Shown: piece by piece, positions 17,026-24,298 of the stretch
Position numbering within the stretch: the stretch's first letter is position 1
Layout: the number at the start of each line of letters is the position of its first letter
Source: an uncultured Pseudomonadota bacterium
Lineage (GTDB): Bacteria > Pseudomonadota > Gammaproteobacteria > Burkholderiales > JALYOK01
DNA: 64,000 nt
Direction of reading: 5' to 3'
Assembly (NCBI GenBank): GCA_902826775.1
Contig: CADEHE010000017.1
Span: 22,162-86,161, forward strand
The notes under the pieces: generated by a model
Database searches by the model: none
Told to the model about the DNA's origin: nothing
The model's input: only the letters and a program-made list of their open reading frames with translations
Program-made: the position numbers and the translations under genes

Positions 17026-19011
17026 ATGCGTGTTCTTGCGAAGGTGATGGTTTTGTGTGGCAGCGTTATGACGTTGCAAGCATGTTCAATTCGGCATGGC
17101 GGCGAGCATGGGCACAGTCATCCTGAATCCGTTGCCGTAGAGCGGCGTGCGGTTGCGCGTCATGTAGATGCCGCTCAGTTGCGGACTTTCGGCGGCCCGC
17201 TTGCAGCAGCAGCCTTTTTGGAGCGCGTCCGGCAGTCGCGCAGCGCGGCTGCGGACGCACTGCATCAGCGCGTTGCCGCTATGGCCCCAAGGCCCGCGCT
17301 CAATGAGCCTGATGCGCCGAGCTACCGGGAAGACACGCGAACCAAGACTTTGCGCTTGTTGGCGCTGCCAGCGCAGACACTGCCGCATACGCGCGCAATG
17401 ACCGAAGCGGCGTTCGATTGGCTGCTGACGCGTGACCCGGCTTCGCTTGAGAAGGCTCGTTGGCGCGCGAAACAAATTGCGACATGGAGTCCGACTGGAG
17501 CGACGAGCTACGCCGCCCAGCCACAGGTTTCGCGTGATATCGCCTTTGCCTTGGCACGCGTCTATGATTGGCTCTACAGTGAACTTTCGCTTGAGGAGCG
17601 CGCGGCGCTTTACACAGCTATCGCTTTGCGTTGGCAGCAGATGGTGCGTGACTTTACCTCGGAGAGTGGGGAAATCACTCATCGGCCGGAAGATTTATTG
17701 CAGTGGAATAACTTAGGAATTACTTGTGCGATTGCTGCGCTCATGCAGGGCGACCAGCAACTGGGAAACACAAAGCTGGACGCTCTGCTGCCGCTCTATT
17801 TGGAGGCTTTTGGTAGATGGACCGGCGCTGACGGCGGATTTGCGCCGGGCACATCCTATGCGCTTTCGGTTTTGGAGTTGCAGCTGCCGATTTGGGACAC
17901 GCTGCGCGCTGCCACAGGTGTTGATGTGTATCAGCACCCATGGGTGAGCAATCTACCGGCATTTATGCTTCAGTTTCTCCCCAACGCGAAGGCAACGCAT
18001 GCTTTCGGCGACGGCGCAGAATCAGTGGCGAACGCCCCGCTACTTTACGCGCTCGCATCGCGCTCGGCCCTGCCTGCGGTGCGCGCCGCCTATCTGCCAA
18101 ACCTTGCGGTGCAGAACCAGTCGTTTTTGTTCTCGCTGGCCGCTCCCTTTGTTGATGAGGCAGGAACGCAGGCGCCTGCCTCAAGTGCATACTTTGCATC
18201 GGTTGGCTGGGCGAGTCTGCGCAGCGCCTCGACTGCGGAGCCGCGTGTCGCGCTGCACTTCAAGAGCAGCCCGTTCGGATCCGGCACGCACAGTCACGCC
18301 GATCAGAATAGTTTCACGCTACAAATCAACAACAAGCCGGTTCTACTGGATAGCGGCTACTACGATTGGTGGGGCTCGCCGCATTGGCTGCAGTGGTATG
18401 CGCAGACGCGCGCACACAACGCCATTACCTACAACGGTGGTATTGGCCAGAGAATCAAAGATGCCTCGGCTGCTGGCCGCGTCGTTGCCTTCGCTGACCA
18501 TGACTCGTCTGTTTATGTAAGCGGCGACGCCACTGCCGCCTACGATGCGCCGGTGCAGCGCGCGCACCGTGCAATCATCTTTCAACGACCGGGGACGTTG
18601 GCAACGATCGATCACGTTGCCGCCGATCGCCCCCTGCGTTGGGAGTGGAACCTGCACACGCGGCAACCGCTGCAGCGCATGAGCAGCCACCGTTTCCGTC
18701 TATACGATGAGCAGGCGAAGGCTGGCGTGTGTCTCGATATCATCGAGCCGGCCGAGTTCGATTTCGTTCAGAGCGATCGCTTTACCGCGCCGCCTGATCC
18801 CAGTGCGCTACGGCCGCCCCAGTGGCATGCGGTACTCTCGATCAAGTCAGCGGCTGCGACTGCAACATTCGTTGTTGGCATGAGTATTGACTGCAATGCG
18901 AGTGCAGCACCGGTTCGATCGCGTCCGGAAGGTGAAAATCTTGTTGTCGAAGTTGGGTCCGAGCGCTTCCGTCTCCTAACGGACGCGAGGGTAGTGAGGG
19001 AGATCCCATGA
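17026..19011 (+). CDS. Heparinase II/III family lipoprotein (polysaccharide lyase-like)
   Basis: A 661-residue protein. The N-terminus is a lipoprotein signal with lipobox LQAC (Cys20), so it is probably attached to the outer membrane. An alpha-helical toroid follows (about residues 100-390, with WNNLGITCAIAALM and YDWLYSELSLEERAALY), then the heparinase II/III beta-sandwich with SHADQNSFTLQINNKPVLLDSGYYDWWGSPHW and RAHNAITYNGG (about 423-475), which holds the His and Tyr typical of the fold. The family cleaves acidic polysaccharides by beta-elimination. Its place directly after the EPS operon suggests it trims or recycles the exopolysaccharide, but the Pho-box-like promoter suggests nutrient scavenging as well. 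Confidence 0.87.
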   Translation: MRVLAKVMVLCGSVMTLQACSIRHGGEHGHSHPESVAVERRAVARHVDAAQLRTFGGPLAAAAFLERVRQSRSAAADALHQRVAAMAPRPALNEPDAPSYREDTRTKTLRLLALPAQTLPHTRAMTEAAFDWLLTRDPASLEKARWRAKQIATWSPTGATSYAAQPQVSRDIAFALARVYDWLYSELSLEERAALYTAIALRWQQMVRDFTSESGEITHRPEDLLQWNNLGITCAIAALMQGDQQLGNTKLDALLPLYLEAFGRWTGADGGFAPGTSYALSVLELQLPIWDTLRAATGVDVYQHPWVSNLPAFMLQFLPNAKATHAFGDGAESVANAPLLYALASRSALPAVRAAYLPNLAVQNQSFLFSLAAPFVDEAGTQAPASSAYFASVGWASLRSASTAEPRVALHFKSSPFGSGTHSHADQNSFTLQINNKPVLLDSGYYDWWGSPHWLQWYAQTRAHNAITYNGGIGQRIKDASAAGRVVAFADHDSSVYVSGDATAAYDAPVQRAHRAIIFQRPGTLATIDHVAADRPLRWEWNLHTRQPLQRMSSHRFRLYDEQAKAGVCLDIIEPAEFDFVQSDRFTAPPDPSALRPPQWHAVLSIKSAAATATFVVGMSIDCNASAAPVRSRPEGENLVVEVGSERFRLLTDARVVREIP

Positions 19012-19057
19012 GGCGCGCAGCGGTGCCGGCCAGATTGCTTAGCGGCGTGAGCGAGGG

Positions 19058-19091
19058 AGGTCACGTTGCTGTCAAATTGCAAGAGTAGCGT
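19058..19091 (+). promoter_or_regulatory. Pho-box-like promoter of the PhoD-like gene
   Basis: AGGTCAC-GTTG-CTGTCAA (19058-19075) gives two half-sites 11 bp apart, the second matching CTGTCAT at six of seven positions. Ten bases later comes TAGCGT (19086-19091). The start codon is 41 bp further. The segment CTGTCA-R-ATTGC...G.GTA is shared almost base for base with the promoter at 26531-26564, which argues that both are real and commonly controlled. Confidence 0.5.
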
Positions 19092-19131
19092 CAGCGACCA
19101 GTCCTCCCGGCCGCAAGAAAGGAAGCGCAAG

Positions 19132-20721
19132 ATGCCCAGTTCCAAGTCACAGTGGTCACTGACCGAGCGACGCCGCTTTCTTAGGAGCGTTTGGAGCGGC
19201 GTGGGCGCTAGCGTGTCGCTCGCCTTGCTGCCTGGCCGCGAGTTGTTGGCGGCGCCGAAAGTGGGTGCCAACCCGTTTACGCTCGGCATCGCCTCTGGTG
19301 ATCCAACCGATGACGGGATCGTTCTGTGGACGCGGCTGGCTCCGGTGCCGTCTGAGCCAGAAAGTTTGGGACAAAGTGTGATACCCGTGCGTTGGCGCGT
19401 GGCCAAGGATGCCGGCATGCATCAGGTGATGGCCAGCGGCATTGCAGCGGCGCATCCGGCGCTGGCGCATTCGGTGCATGTCGAAGTTCGCGGCTTGCGG
19501 CCGGCGCAGGATTACTTCTATCAATTCAGCGTGCGCGGCGAAGAGAGCGCCATCGGACATTTTCGCACCGCGCCGCGCGAGCATGAAATGTTGCGCGAGC
19601 TGCGCTTCGCGTTCGTGACCTGTCAAGACTGGCCGAGCGGTTACTACACCGCGTACCGCGATATGCTGCGGAGCGACCTTGATCTGGTGCTGCATCTCGG
19701 CGACTACACCTACGAATATCGCATTGACGGCACTTCGCGCCGCGGCAGCAGTGTGCCGGCGGGTTTTGAAGCCGAGACTATCGACCTGCGCACCTACCGC
19801 CTGCGTCACACCCTGTACAAGCTCGACGCCGATCTGCAGGCCGCGCACGCAAAGTTTCCGTTCGCTGTTATCTGGGACGATCACGAAGTCGCCAATGACT
19901 ACTCTGGAAGCGCGCCGGAGTTTGCTGCGCCGTCGCCCGAGTTCTTAGCGCGCCGCGCCGCAGCCTATCAAGCGTATTACGAGCACATGCCGATTCGGTT
20001 TGCCGCCGCGTCCAAGCCGCGTGCAGAGCTGCGAATCTATCGCGGCTTGCGGTACGGGCGGCTTGCGGAGTTTTTCATGCTCGATGATCGCCAGTATCGC
20101 AGCGACAATCCTTGCGGGGACGGCGAGGCATTGCGGTGCGACGCTGCCAATAACGGCGACTACACTATGCTTGGGCGCGAGCAGGAACGTTGGCTTGCAC
20201 GCCGTTTCGAGCGCTCGCACGCACGCTGGAACGTCATCGGCCAGCAGTTGCTCATGGCCGAGTTGGAACACGCGACCACACAACCGAATTGGTATTGGAA
20301 CGACGCTTGGGACGGCTATCCGCTCGCGCGCAAGAGACTGCTGCAAGAAGTAGTGGGCTCGAAACTGGCCAACCCAGTCGTGCTGACCGGCGATTGGCAT
20401 TCGACTTTTGTCAATGACTTGAAAGTCGATTTCAAGGATCCGAACGCGGCGACCGTTGCGACGGAATTCGTTACCCCCGCGATCACGACCGGCGGCGACG
20501 GTACTCCATACGGGCCATACTACTCGCCGATGATTCCGTTCAATCCGCACATCAAGTACTACGAAGGCGATCGGCGCGGTTACTTTAATGCCACAGTTAC
20601 GGAAAAGTACATGCGCTTCGATCTACGTTTTGTCACCAGCGTAGAAAGCCCAGGAGGAACGGGCTACGCCGAGCGATCCTGGGTAGTTGAAGGCGGCCGG
20701 GCAGGGGCGCAACCCGCGTAG
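19132..20721 (+). CDS. phoD: PhoD-like alkaline phosphatase/phosphodiesterase
   Basis: About 529 residues from the ATG preceded by AAAGGAAG. The N-terminus carries a twin-arginine-type signal (TERRRFLRSVW, then a hydrophobic stretch to LLPGRELLAA), as usual for PhoD enzymes, which fold with metals in the cytoplasm and are exported by Tat. The catalytic part shows FVTCQDWPSGYYTAYRDM, DLVLHLGDYTYEY, AVIWDDHEVANDYSG and VVLTGDWHSTFVNDL, the metal-binding Asp, His and Asn positions of the PhoD metallophosphatase fold. It would release phosphate from phosphodiesters such as teichoic acids or phospholipid head groups. A longer reading from 19066 would lose the Tat-like start. Confidence 0.9.
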   Translation: MPSSKSQWSLTERRRFLRSVWSGVGASVSLALLPGRELLAAPKVGANPFTLGIASGDPTDDGIVLWTRLAPVPSEPESLGQSVIPVRWRVAKDAGMHQVMASGIAAAHPALAHSVHVEVRGLRPAQDYFYQFSVRGEESAIGHFRTAPREHEMLRELRFAFVTCQDWPSGYYTAYRDMLRSDLDLVLHLGDYTYEYRIDGTSRRGSSVPAGFEAETIDLRTYRLRHTLYKLDADLQAAHAKFPFAVIWDDHEVANDYSGSAPEFAAPSPEFLARRAAAYQAYYEHMPIRFAAASKPRAELRIYRGLRYGRLAEFFMLDDRQYRSDNPCGDGEALRCDAANNGDYTMLGREQERWLARRFERSHARWNVIGQQLLMAELEHATTQPNWYWNDAWDGYPLARKRLLQEVVGSKLANPVVLTGDWHSTFVNDLKVDFKDPNAATVATEFVTPAITTGGDGTPYGPYYSPMIPFNPHIKYYEGDRRGYFNATVTEKYMRFDLRFVTSVESPGGTGYAERSWVVEGGRAGAQPA

Positions 20722-20890
20722 GCACGCAAACTCGCTTGCCCATCGCAACGCCGATGGGGCGAGGCATCCTCGGCTGCTCGAGCCGATGCTGATAGCGCAG
20801 GACGCTCCGCAGATCGCGAGATTGCGTGACTGCGTGACGACCTTCGATGGAAGGGAAACAGTTATTTTCAACTGTGACATCGGACAACAA

Positions 20891-20920
20891 TTGCACTGTT
20901 GCCATATACAACAGTAATAT
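20891..20920 (+). promoter_or_regulatory. Candidate promoter with palindromic operator before the lyase-like gene
   Basis: TTGCAC (20891-20896) and TAATAT (20915-20920) are spaced by 18 bp and could be -35 and -10 elements. A perfect inverted repeat ACTGTTG/CAACAGT (20895-20901 and 20909-20915, 7-base centre) fills the spacer exactly. A dimer bound there would block RNA polymerase, so this looks like a repressor operator. The start codon is 26 or 35 bp downstream. Confidence 0.4.
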
Positions 20921-20945
20921 TTTGAAATGTCATCATTCGATTGGA

Positions 20946-22076
20946 ATGCAGCAGATGTTTGTCAAATGCGCTCGCGTTAGCACCTTCGTTATCGTAGCCG
21001 CTGGTTTCTGGTTAGCCGGTGCATCGCTCGCGCGAGCGGGCTTGCTATATGAGTACACGTTCGAAGCCCAATGGGGAACTCGGACCCGAGCCGTCAACCA
21101 CGGCTACGCATCTCCACCCTTTGCACTGGTAGCCAATATGCAGCACTACGAGCAGAGCATCGATGCTTCGTCGAATCTGGTGCTGTGGCAGATCTCCGGC
21201 ACCGCGAAGCCGCCCACTCGATATACCCAAAGCGCCCGCAGCGGCGTCGCCAGCCTAAAAATGACAACGGCACGAGGCGAACCGCCTGCGCGTCTCGACG
21301 AATACGCAAATGCTTGGATCAACCACTCGGTGGACCTAAACGATCGAGTGAAGCTCAACTTGCAAGGCGGACATAGCGGGCGCGAAAAGCTATTTGCGCA
21401 GGACAAGCCTTACTACTCTGGCTTCAGTTTGCGTGTTGGCGCATTTTCGGAGCACGATACGGCTCGCGATCAGTGGAACGTGCTACTGGCGTGGAGCAAC
21501 GCCTCGCACGGCATCAGCGCTCCATTGCTCATTGCGTTAGGCACGAACGGGAGTGACTGGTTACCCGCAACGGCTACATCGGGCGGCGAAGTGAGGCTCT
21601 ACGCCTGGGCCAACGCTTTTGACCTTCCGCGTGGAAAATGGGAACAGCAACGAGCGAAACTACCGATTGGAACTCAGATGCTCAAACGTGGTTGGTGGTA
21701 CGACTTCGTCGTGATGACCCGCTTCGGAAGAGGCAGTGTTACCAATCCGACTGTAAAAATATGGATGAAGGAGTCGGCGCAGAAGTGGGATGCGAACGGC
21801 GACGGCGTGTGGCAACAAAACGAACGCCTGGCCTTCACCCACACCGGCAATCTGGGCGTCGTTAACGCGACGAAAACCTCCCCAACCTATCGCCTGGTTG
21901 CGACCCTCTACCGGGATAAGCATACTGAGGGCAATTCTCAACTCCCCAACCATCGAGACCGACAGCACACCGTTTATTTCGACGAGATACGCATAGGCGA
22001 CGGCAACAACACTACGACTCCGCGTCAAGAAGTCATGCCGCGACCAGAGGTAAGAGCAAAGGCAGTTAGCTGGTAG
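20946..22076 (+). CDS. Secreted polysaccharide lyase-like protein
   Basis: About 376 residues. A signal peptide (VSTFVIVAAGFWLAGASLARA) is followed by a mature part rich in beta-strand sequence. WNVLLAWSNASHG, KRGWWYDFVVMTRFGRG, VKIWMKESAQKWDANGDGVW and the end HTVYFDEIRIGDGNN resemble the jelly-roll heparin-lyase-I/glucuronan-lyase-like families, where a closing YFDEIRIG strand and central WYDFV segment are usual. I call the fold with moderate confidence; the substrate is unknown. ATG at 20946 or 20955 may be the start. It follows the heparinase and PhoD-like genes and has its own promoter with a palindromic operator. Confidence 0.6.
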   Translation: MQQMFVKCARVSTFVIVAAGFWLAGASLARAGLLYEYTFEAQWGTRTRAVNHGYASPPFALVANMQHYEQSIDASSNLVLWQISGTAKPPTRYTQSARSGVASLKMTTARGEPPARLDEYANAWINHSVDLNDRVKLNLQGGHSGREKLFAQDKPYYSGFSLRVGAFSEHDTARDQWNVLLAWSNASHGISAPLLIALGTNGSDWLPATATSGGEVRLYAWANAFDLPRGKWEQQRAKLPIGTQMLKRGWWYDFVVMTRFGRGSVTNPTVKIWMKESAQKWDANGDGVWQQNERLAFTHTGNLGVVNATKTSPTYRLVATLYRDKHTEGNSQLPNHRDRQHTVYFDEIRIGDGNNTTTPRQEVMPRPEVRAKAVSW

Positions 22077-22171
22077 AGAGCCGCCCGCCTAGCCCCTTCG
22101 ATCTTGCAGAGATCTCCTCAGCGCAAGTGCGCATCGCTTGCAGATGAGACAAGGATCGTGGGGCTCAGTCT

Positions 22172-22396
22172 TTATTGTTGGGGGTGCGTTTCGATGAACT
22201 CAGCGGCAGCGCTCGGCAGCACGGAAGATCGCGCGGTAGTGTCGGGTTTCGGCGAAGTGCGGAAAGGGAGCCAAACCTCTTCGAAGTTTTGCCGGGAGAA
22301 TGCATCGACCCCACCACTGATTCCATAAAGCTCAATGCAGGCGTCGAGTTCTAAGCAGCATTCGCTGTCGAGCTTTTTTTGCGCATCGTTTCGCAT
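22172..22396 (-). CDS. Small hypothetical protein (74 residues)
   Basis: A short protein beginning MRNDAQKKLDSECCLELDACIELYGISGG. I do not recognise its family. The support is a strong ribosome-binding site: AAGGAG lies 9 bases before the ATG on the minus strand (around 22406-22411). It has no signal peptide or membrane segment. It contains three Cys in a short helix-like region (residues 13-19). No promoter is obvious. It lies alone between the lyase-like gene and the glycerophosphodiesterase, and could be a small regulator or a spurious frame. Confidence 0.5.
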   Translation of the reverse strand: MRNDAQKKLDSECCLELDACIELYGISGGVDAFSRQNFEEVWLPFRTSPKPDTTARSSVLPSAAAEFIETHPQQ

Positions 22397-22674
22397 ACAC
22401 GAATTCTCCTTAAGTAACTTAGAGTGAGGCGCAGCCTAACACTACTTGCTGAATACGGGAACCGGGGGGCAGTTTGTAGCCAAATTATTGATCAATCCAG
22501 CAGAAAGTTTGTGCGTTCAACGCGTTAGTGCAATTGTTCACTTACATATACACATGTTATTCACAAAAATAGTGCAAAAAAAGGCGTATCAGTCGGCGCG
22601 TAATTTGATGCGGCTTCAGTCCCGTATGTGGATTTCTCATTTTTCGACTGACTGACTGCACGCGTCCGAGTGCG

Positions 22675-22703
22675 AAAAAAATACGCGCCGCAGAAGCGGC
22701 GCG
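22675..22703 (-). terminator. Rho-independent terminator of the glycerophosphodiesterase gene
   Basis: On the minus strand a perfect 8-bp stem (CGCGCCGC/GCGGCGCG, 4-base loop; 22684-22703) is followed by TA and a run of T residues (22675-22681). It lies 27 bp after the stop of the minus-strand gene at 22731. Confidence 0.85.
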
Positions 22704-22730
22704 AGGTGTTCCGGGGTCCTAGCAGTCGAA

Positions 22731-24044
22731 CTATTTCAACCCCATGCAGTTAGCGTAGTAAGTGACCGTCGCTGGCCAGTCGGAAAAGATTCCGAGTATC
22801 TTTACTTGACGCGCAAGCACGTCCAGCGCTTTGTACATGTCGCTGTCCGTTTTGACCGCCGCACCTTGCGCATCAAACAGGTAGTAAAAGCCTCCCTCGG
22901 ACGCACCACGGCGCAAGTCCGATCGCTCGAAGCTCCAGGTGATGATGTCGAGCCCTGCCGACTTTATATCCATGGCATATTGCGACGGCACGATCTCCCC
23001 CCGCGCGTTAATCTCGAGCAATGCCGGTATCGGTGGCGCGAAAATCCGAACGCCTTGGCGCTTGAGTTCTTTCAGCTCGTCGAGAGTGAGCCGCGGCTCG
23101 GGTGGTGAGACGGTCGGATCGATGTCATCCAAATACACGGCCTGCTTGCCGTAGCGCGGCTCGTTCTTGATCCAGTACAGCACGTCGTTCTTATCGAATG
23201 ATTGCGGCCATACCTCTTGCGGCTTGACGCCAGCCATTTTCAGTTCATCGATCATCTTCTGGGCATACTTTGCCTGGCTGCCGAAGATCGCGTTGATGCG
23301 CGCTGGGTCGCCGCCCTTTAGTTCCGGTGTATGCTTGACGCCAAGACGCTTGTTCAGCTCAATACTCTCGCGTAGTGTCAAGAGCGTACCGCGGCCGGTG
23401 TACAGGTCAGTGCGCCAGCTCGCGGTCCCGCCGAGGTAGCCTTCCGCTGTGCTGGCGGCAGGATTAGCCGCATCCATCTTGCCTCGCAGCGTGCGGTACT
23501 GTGCCAACGTGATGTCGCTAGTGCAGCATTTGGGACTGGAACCCGGGCCGCTCCAAGGCATGCTGCATTGCGCGTTCAGTGGCGTTGCGACGATATTGGT
23601 GGTCGTGTGCAGGTCGCACTCAGAATGACGGCATACCAACTCGCCGTCCTTGGTAAAGGTTACATCGCACTCGACGATGCCGGCGCCCATGCGCGCGGCG
23701 GCTTCATACGATTCCTTAGTGTGCTCCGGAAACTGCAGCGCTGCGCCGCGATGGCCGATGGAGAAATCGGTGCGGTAGAACGGCCCATTCGAGCAGCTCA
23801 TCAGGCGCTGCTTGAGTCTACTTTCTTCCATACCTTCGACCAGGTAGAACGGACGGGGTCCTAGCTCGACGTTGCGGTCATCCCTTTTTTGGCCGCGAGC
23901 GTCGTAGTGGCCGTCGCCTGCATAGCGTTCGTCGAAGCGGCCGTTGAGATAGCGTTGATCGTCCTGCGCGTTCGCGGCGGGACAGAACGCAGCCGCTATG
24001 GAGGCGGCGGCGAGCAAAGCAGTAACTCGGAGTGATATGCGCAT
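22731..24044 (-). CDS. Secreted glycerophosphodiester phosphodiesterase
   Basis: About 437 residues from the ATG preceded by AAAGG; it begins with a clear signal peptide (MRISLRVTALLAAASIAAAFCPAANA). GDPD-fold motifs follow: IGHRGAALQFPEHTKESYEAAARMGAGIVECDVTFTKDGELVCRHSECDLHTTTNI (about residues 94-148), with the catalytic HR, the metal-binding E-x-D pair and the second His. The C-terminal part keeps the TIM-barrel pattern (KEQGVRIFAPPIPALL, AGLDIITWSFE). It would split glycerophosphodiesters into an alcohol and glycerol-3-phosphate in the periplasm or outside. It has its own Pho-box-like promoter and a terminator on each side. An in-frame extension of 80 residues upstream is not supported. 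Confidence 0.9.
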   Translation of the reverse strand: MRISLRVTALLAAASIAAAFCPAANAQDDQRYLNGRFDERYAGDGHYDARGQKRDDRNVELGPRPFYLVEGMEESRLKQRLMSCSNGPFYRTDFSIGHRGAALQFPEHTKESYEAAARMGAGIVECDVTFTKDGELVCRHSECDLHTTTNIVATPLNAQCSMPWSGPGSSPKCCTSDITLAQYRTLRGKMDAANPAASTAEGYLGGTASWRTDLYTGRGTLLTLRESIELNKRLGVKHTPELKGGDPARINAIFGSQAKYAQKMIDELKMAGVKPQEVWPQSFDKNDVLYWIKNEPRYGKQAVYLDDIDPTVSPPEPRLTLDELKELKRQGVRIFAPPIPALLEINARGEIVPSQYAMDIKSAGLDIITWSFERSDLRRGASEGGFYYLFDAQGAAVKTDSDMYKALDVLARQVKILGIFSDWPATVTYYANCMGLK

Positions 24045-24099
24045 AATGAACCTTTCGGGACGTGGGAAGGCCGATCCGAGGTCGAATCGCACCGAGGCG

Positions 24100-24133
24100 A
24101 GACTACGTTGTCTGCGTGACGCTTCGATGACGT
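24100..24133 (-). promoter_or_regulatory. Pho-box-like promoter of the glycerophosphodiesterase gene
   Basis: Read on the minus strand: ACGTCAT-CGAA-GCGTCAC (24133 to 24116), ten bases, then TAGTCT (24105 to 24100) as a poor -10. The two half-sites are 11 bp apart and each matches the PhoB half-site at five of seven positions. It lies downstream of the neighbour's terminator, so the gene needs its own promoter here. Confidence 0.42.
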
Positions 24134-24200
24134 GCTGTAACCCTTCCGGATTACGTGGTGGGGGCGCGGTTGCGCCAACGTGGCCTTGCACGCACTTCGC

Positions 24201-24232
24201 AAAAAAAAAGCAGCCCGCTTGTGGCGGGCTGC
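24201..24232 (-). terminator. Rho-independent terminator of the phosphatase gene
   Basis: On the minus strand a perfect 9-bp stem (GCAGCCCGC/GCGGGCTGC, 5-base loop; 24210-24232) is followed directly by nine T residues (24201-24209). It lies 66 bp after the stop of the gene at 24299 and separates it from the glycerophosphodiesterase. Confidence 0.92.
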
Positions 24233-24298
24233 TGGATCGCGCTGGCGCGATCTTGCCTCGGGGAAGAGAACGAGGCGGCTGCAAAGCCGAGAGATCTT

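Larger units (their letters stand above)
22077..22730. other. Intergenic region with one small gene and a terminator
   Basis: This 650-bp stretch holds a likely small minus-strand gene (22172-22396) and, at its right end, the terminator of the glycerophosphodiesterase gene. The part from about 22480 to 22660 is AT-richer than its surroundings and carries no convincing coding sequence or structured RNA that I can recognise. Confidence 0.5.

Noticed and set aside
24045..24284. N-terminal extension of the glycerophosphodiesterase by 80 codons
   Set aside because: It would run through the neighbour's terminator and hide the signal peptide, and it lacks a ribosome-binding site.
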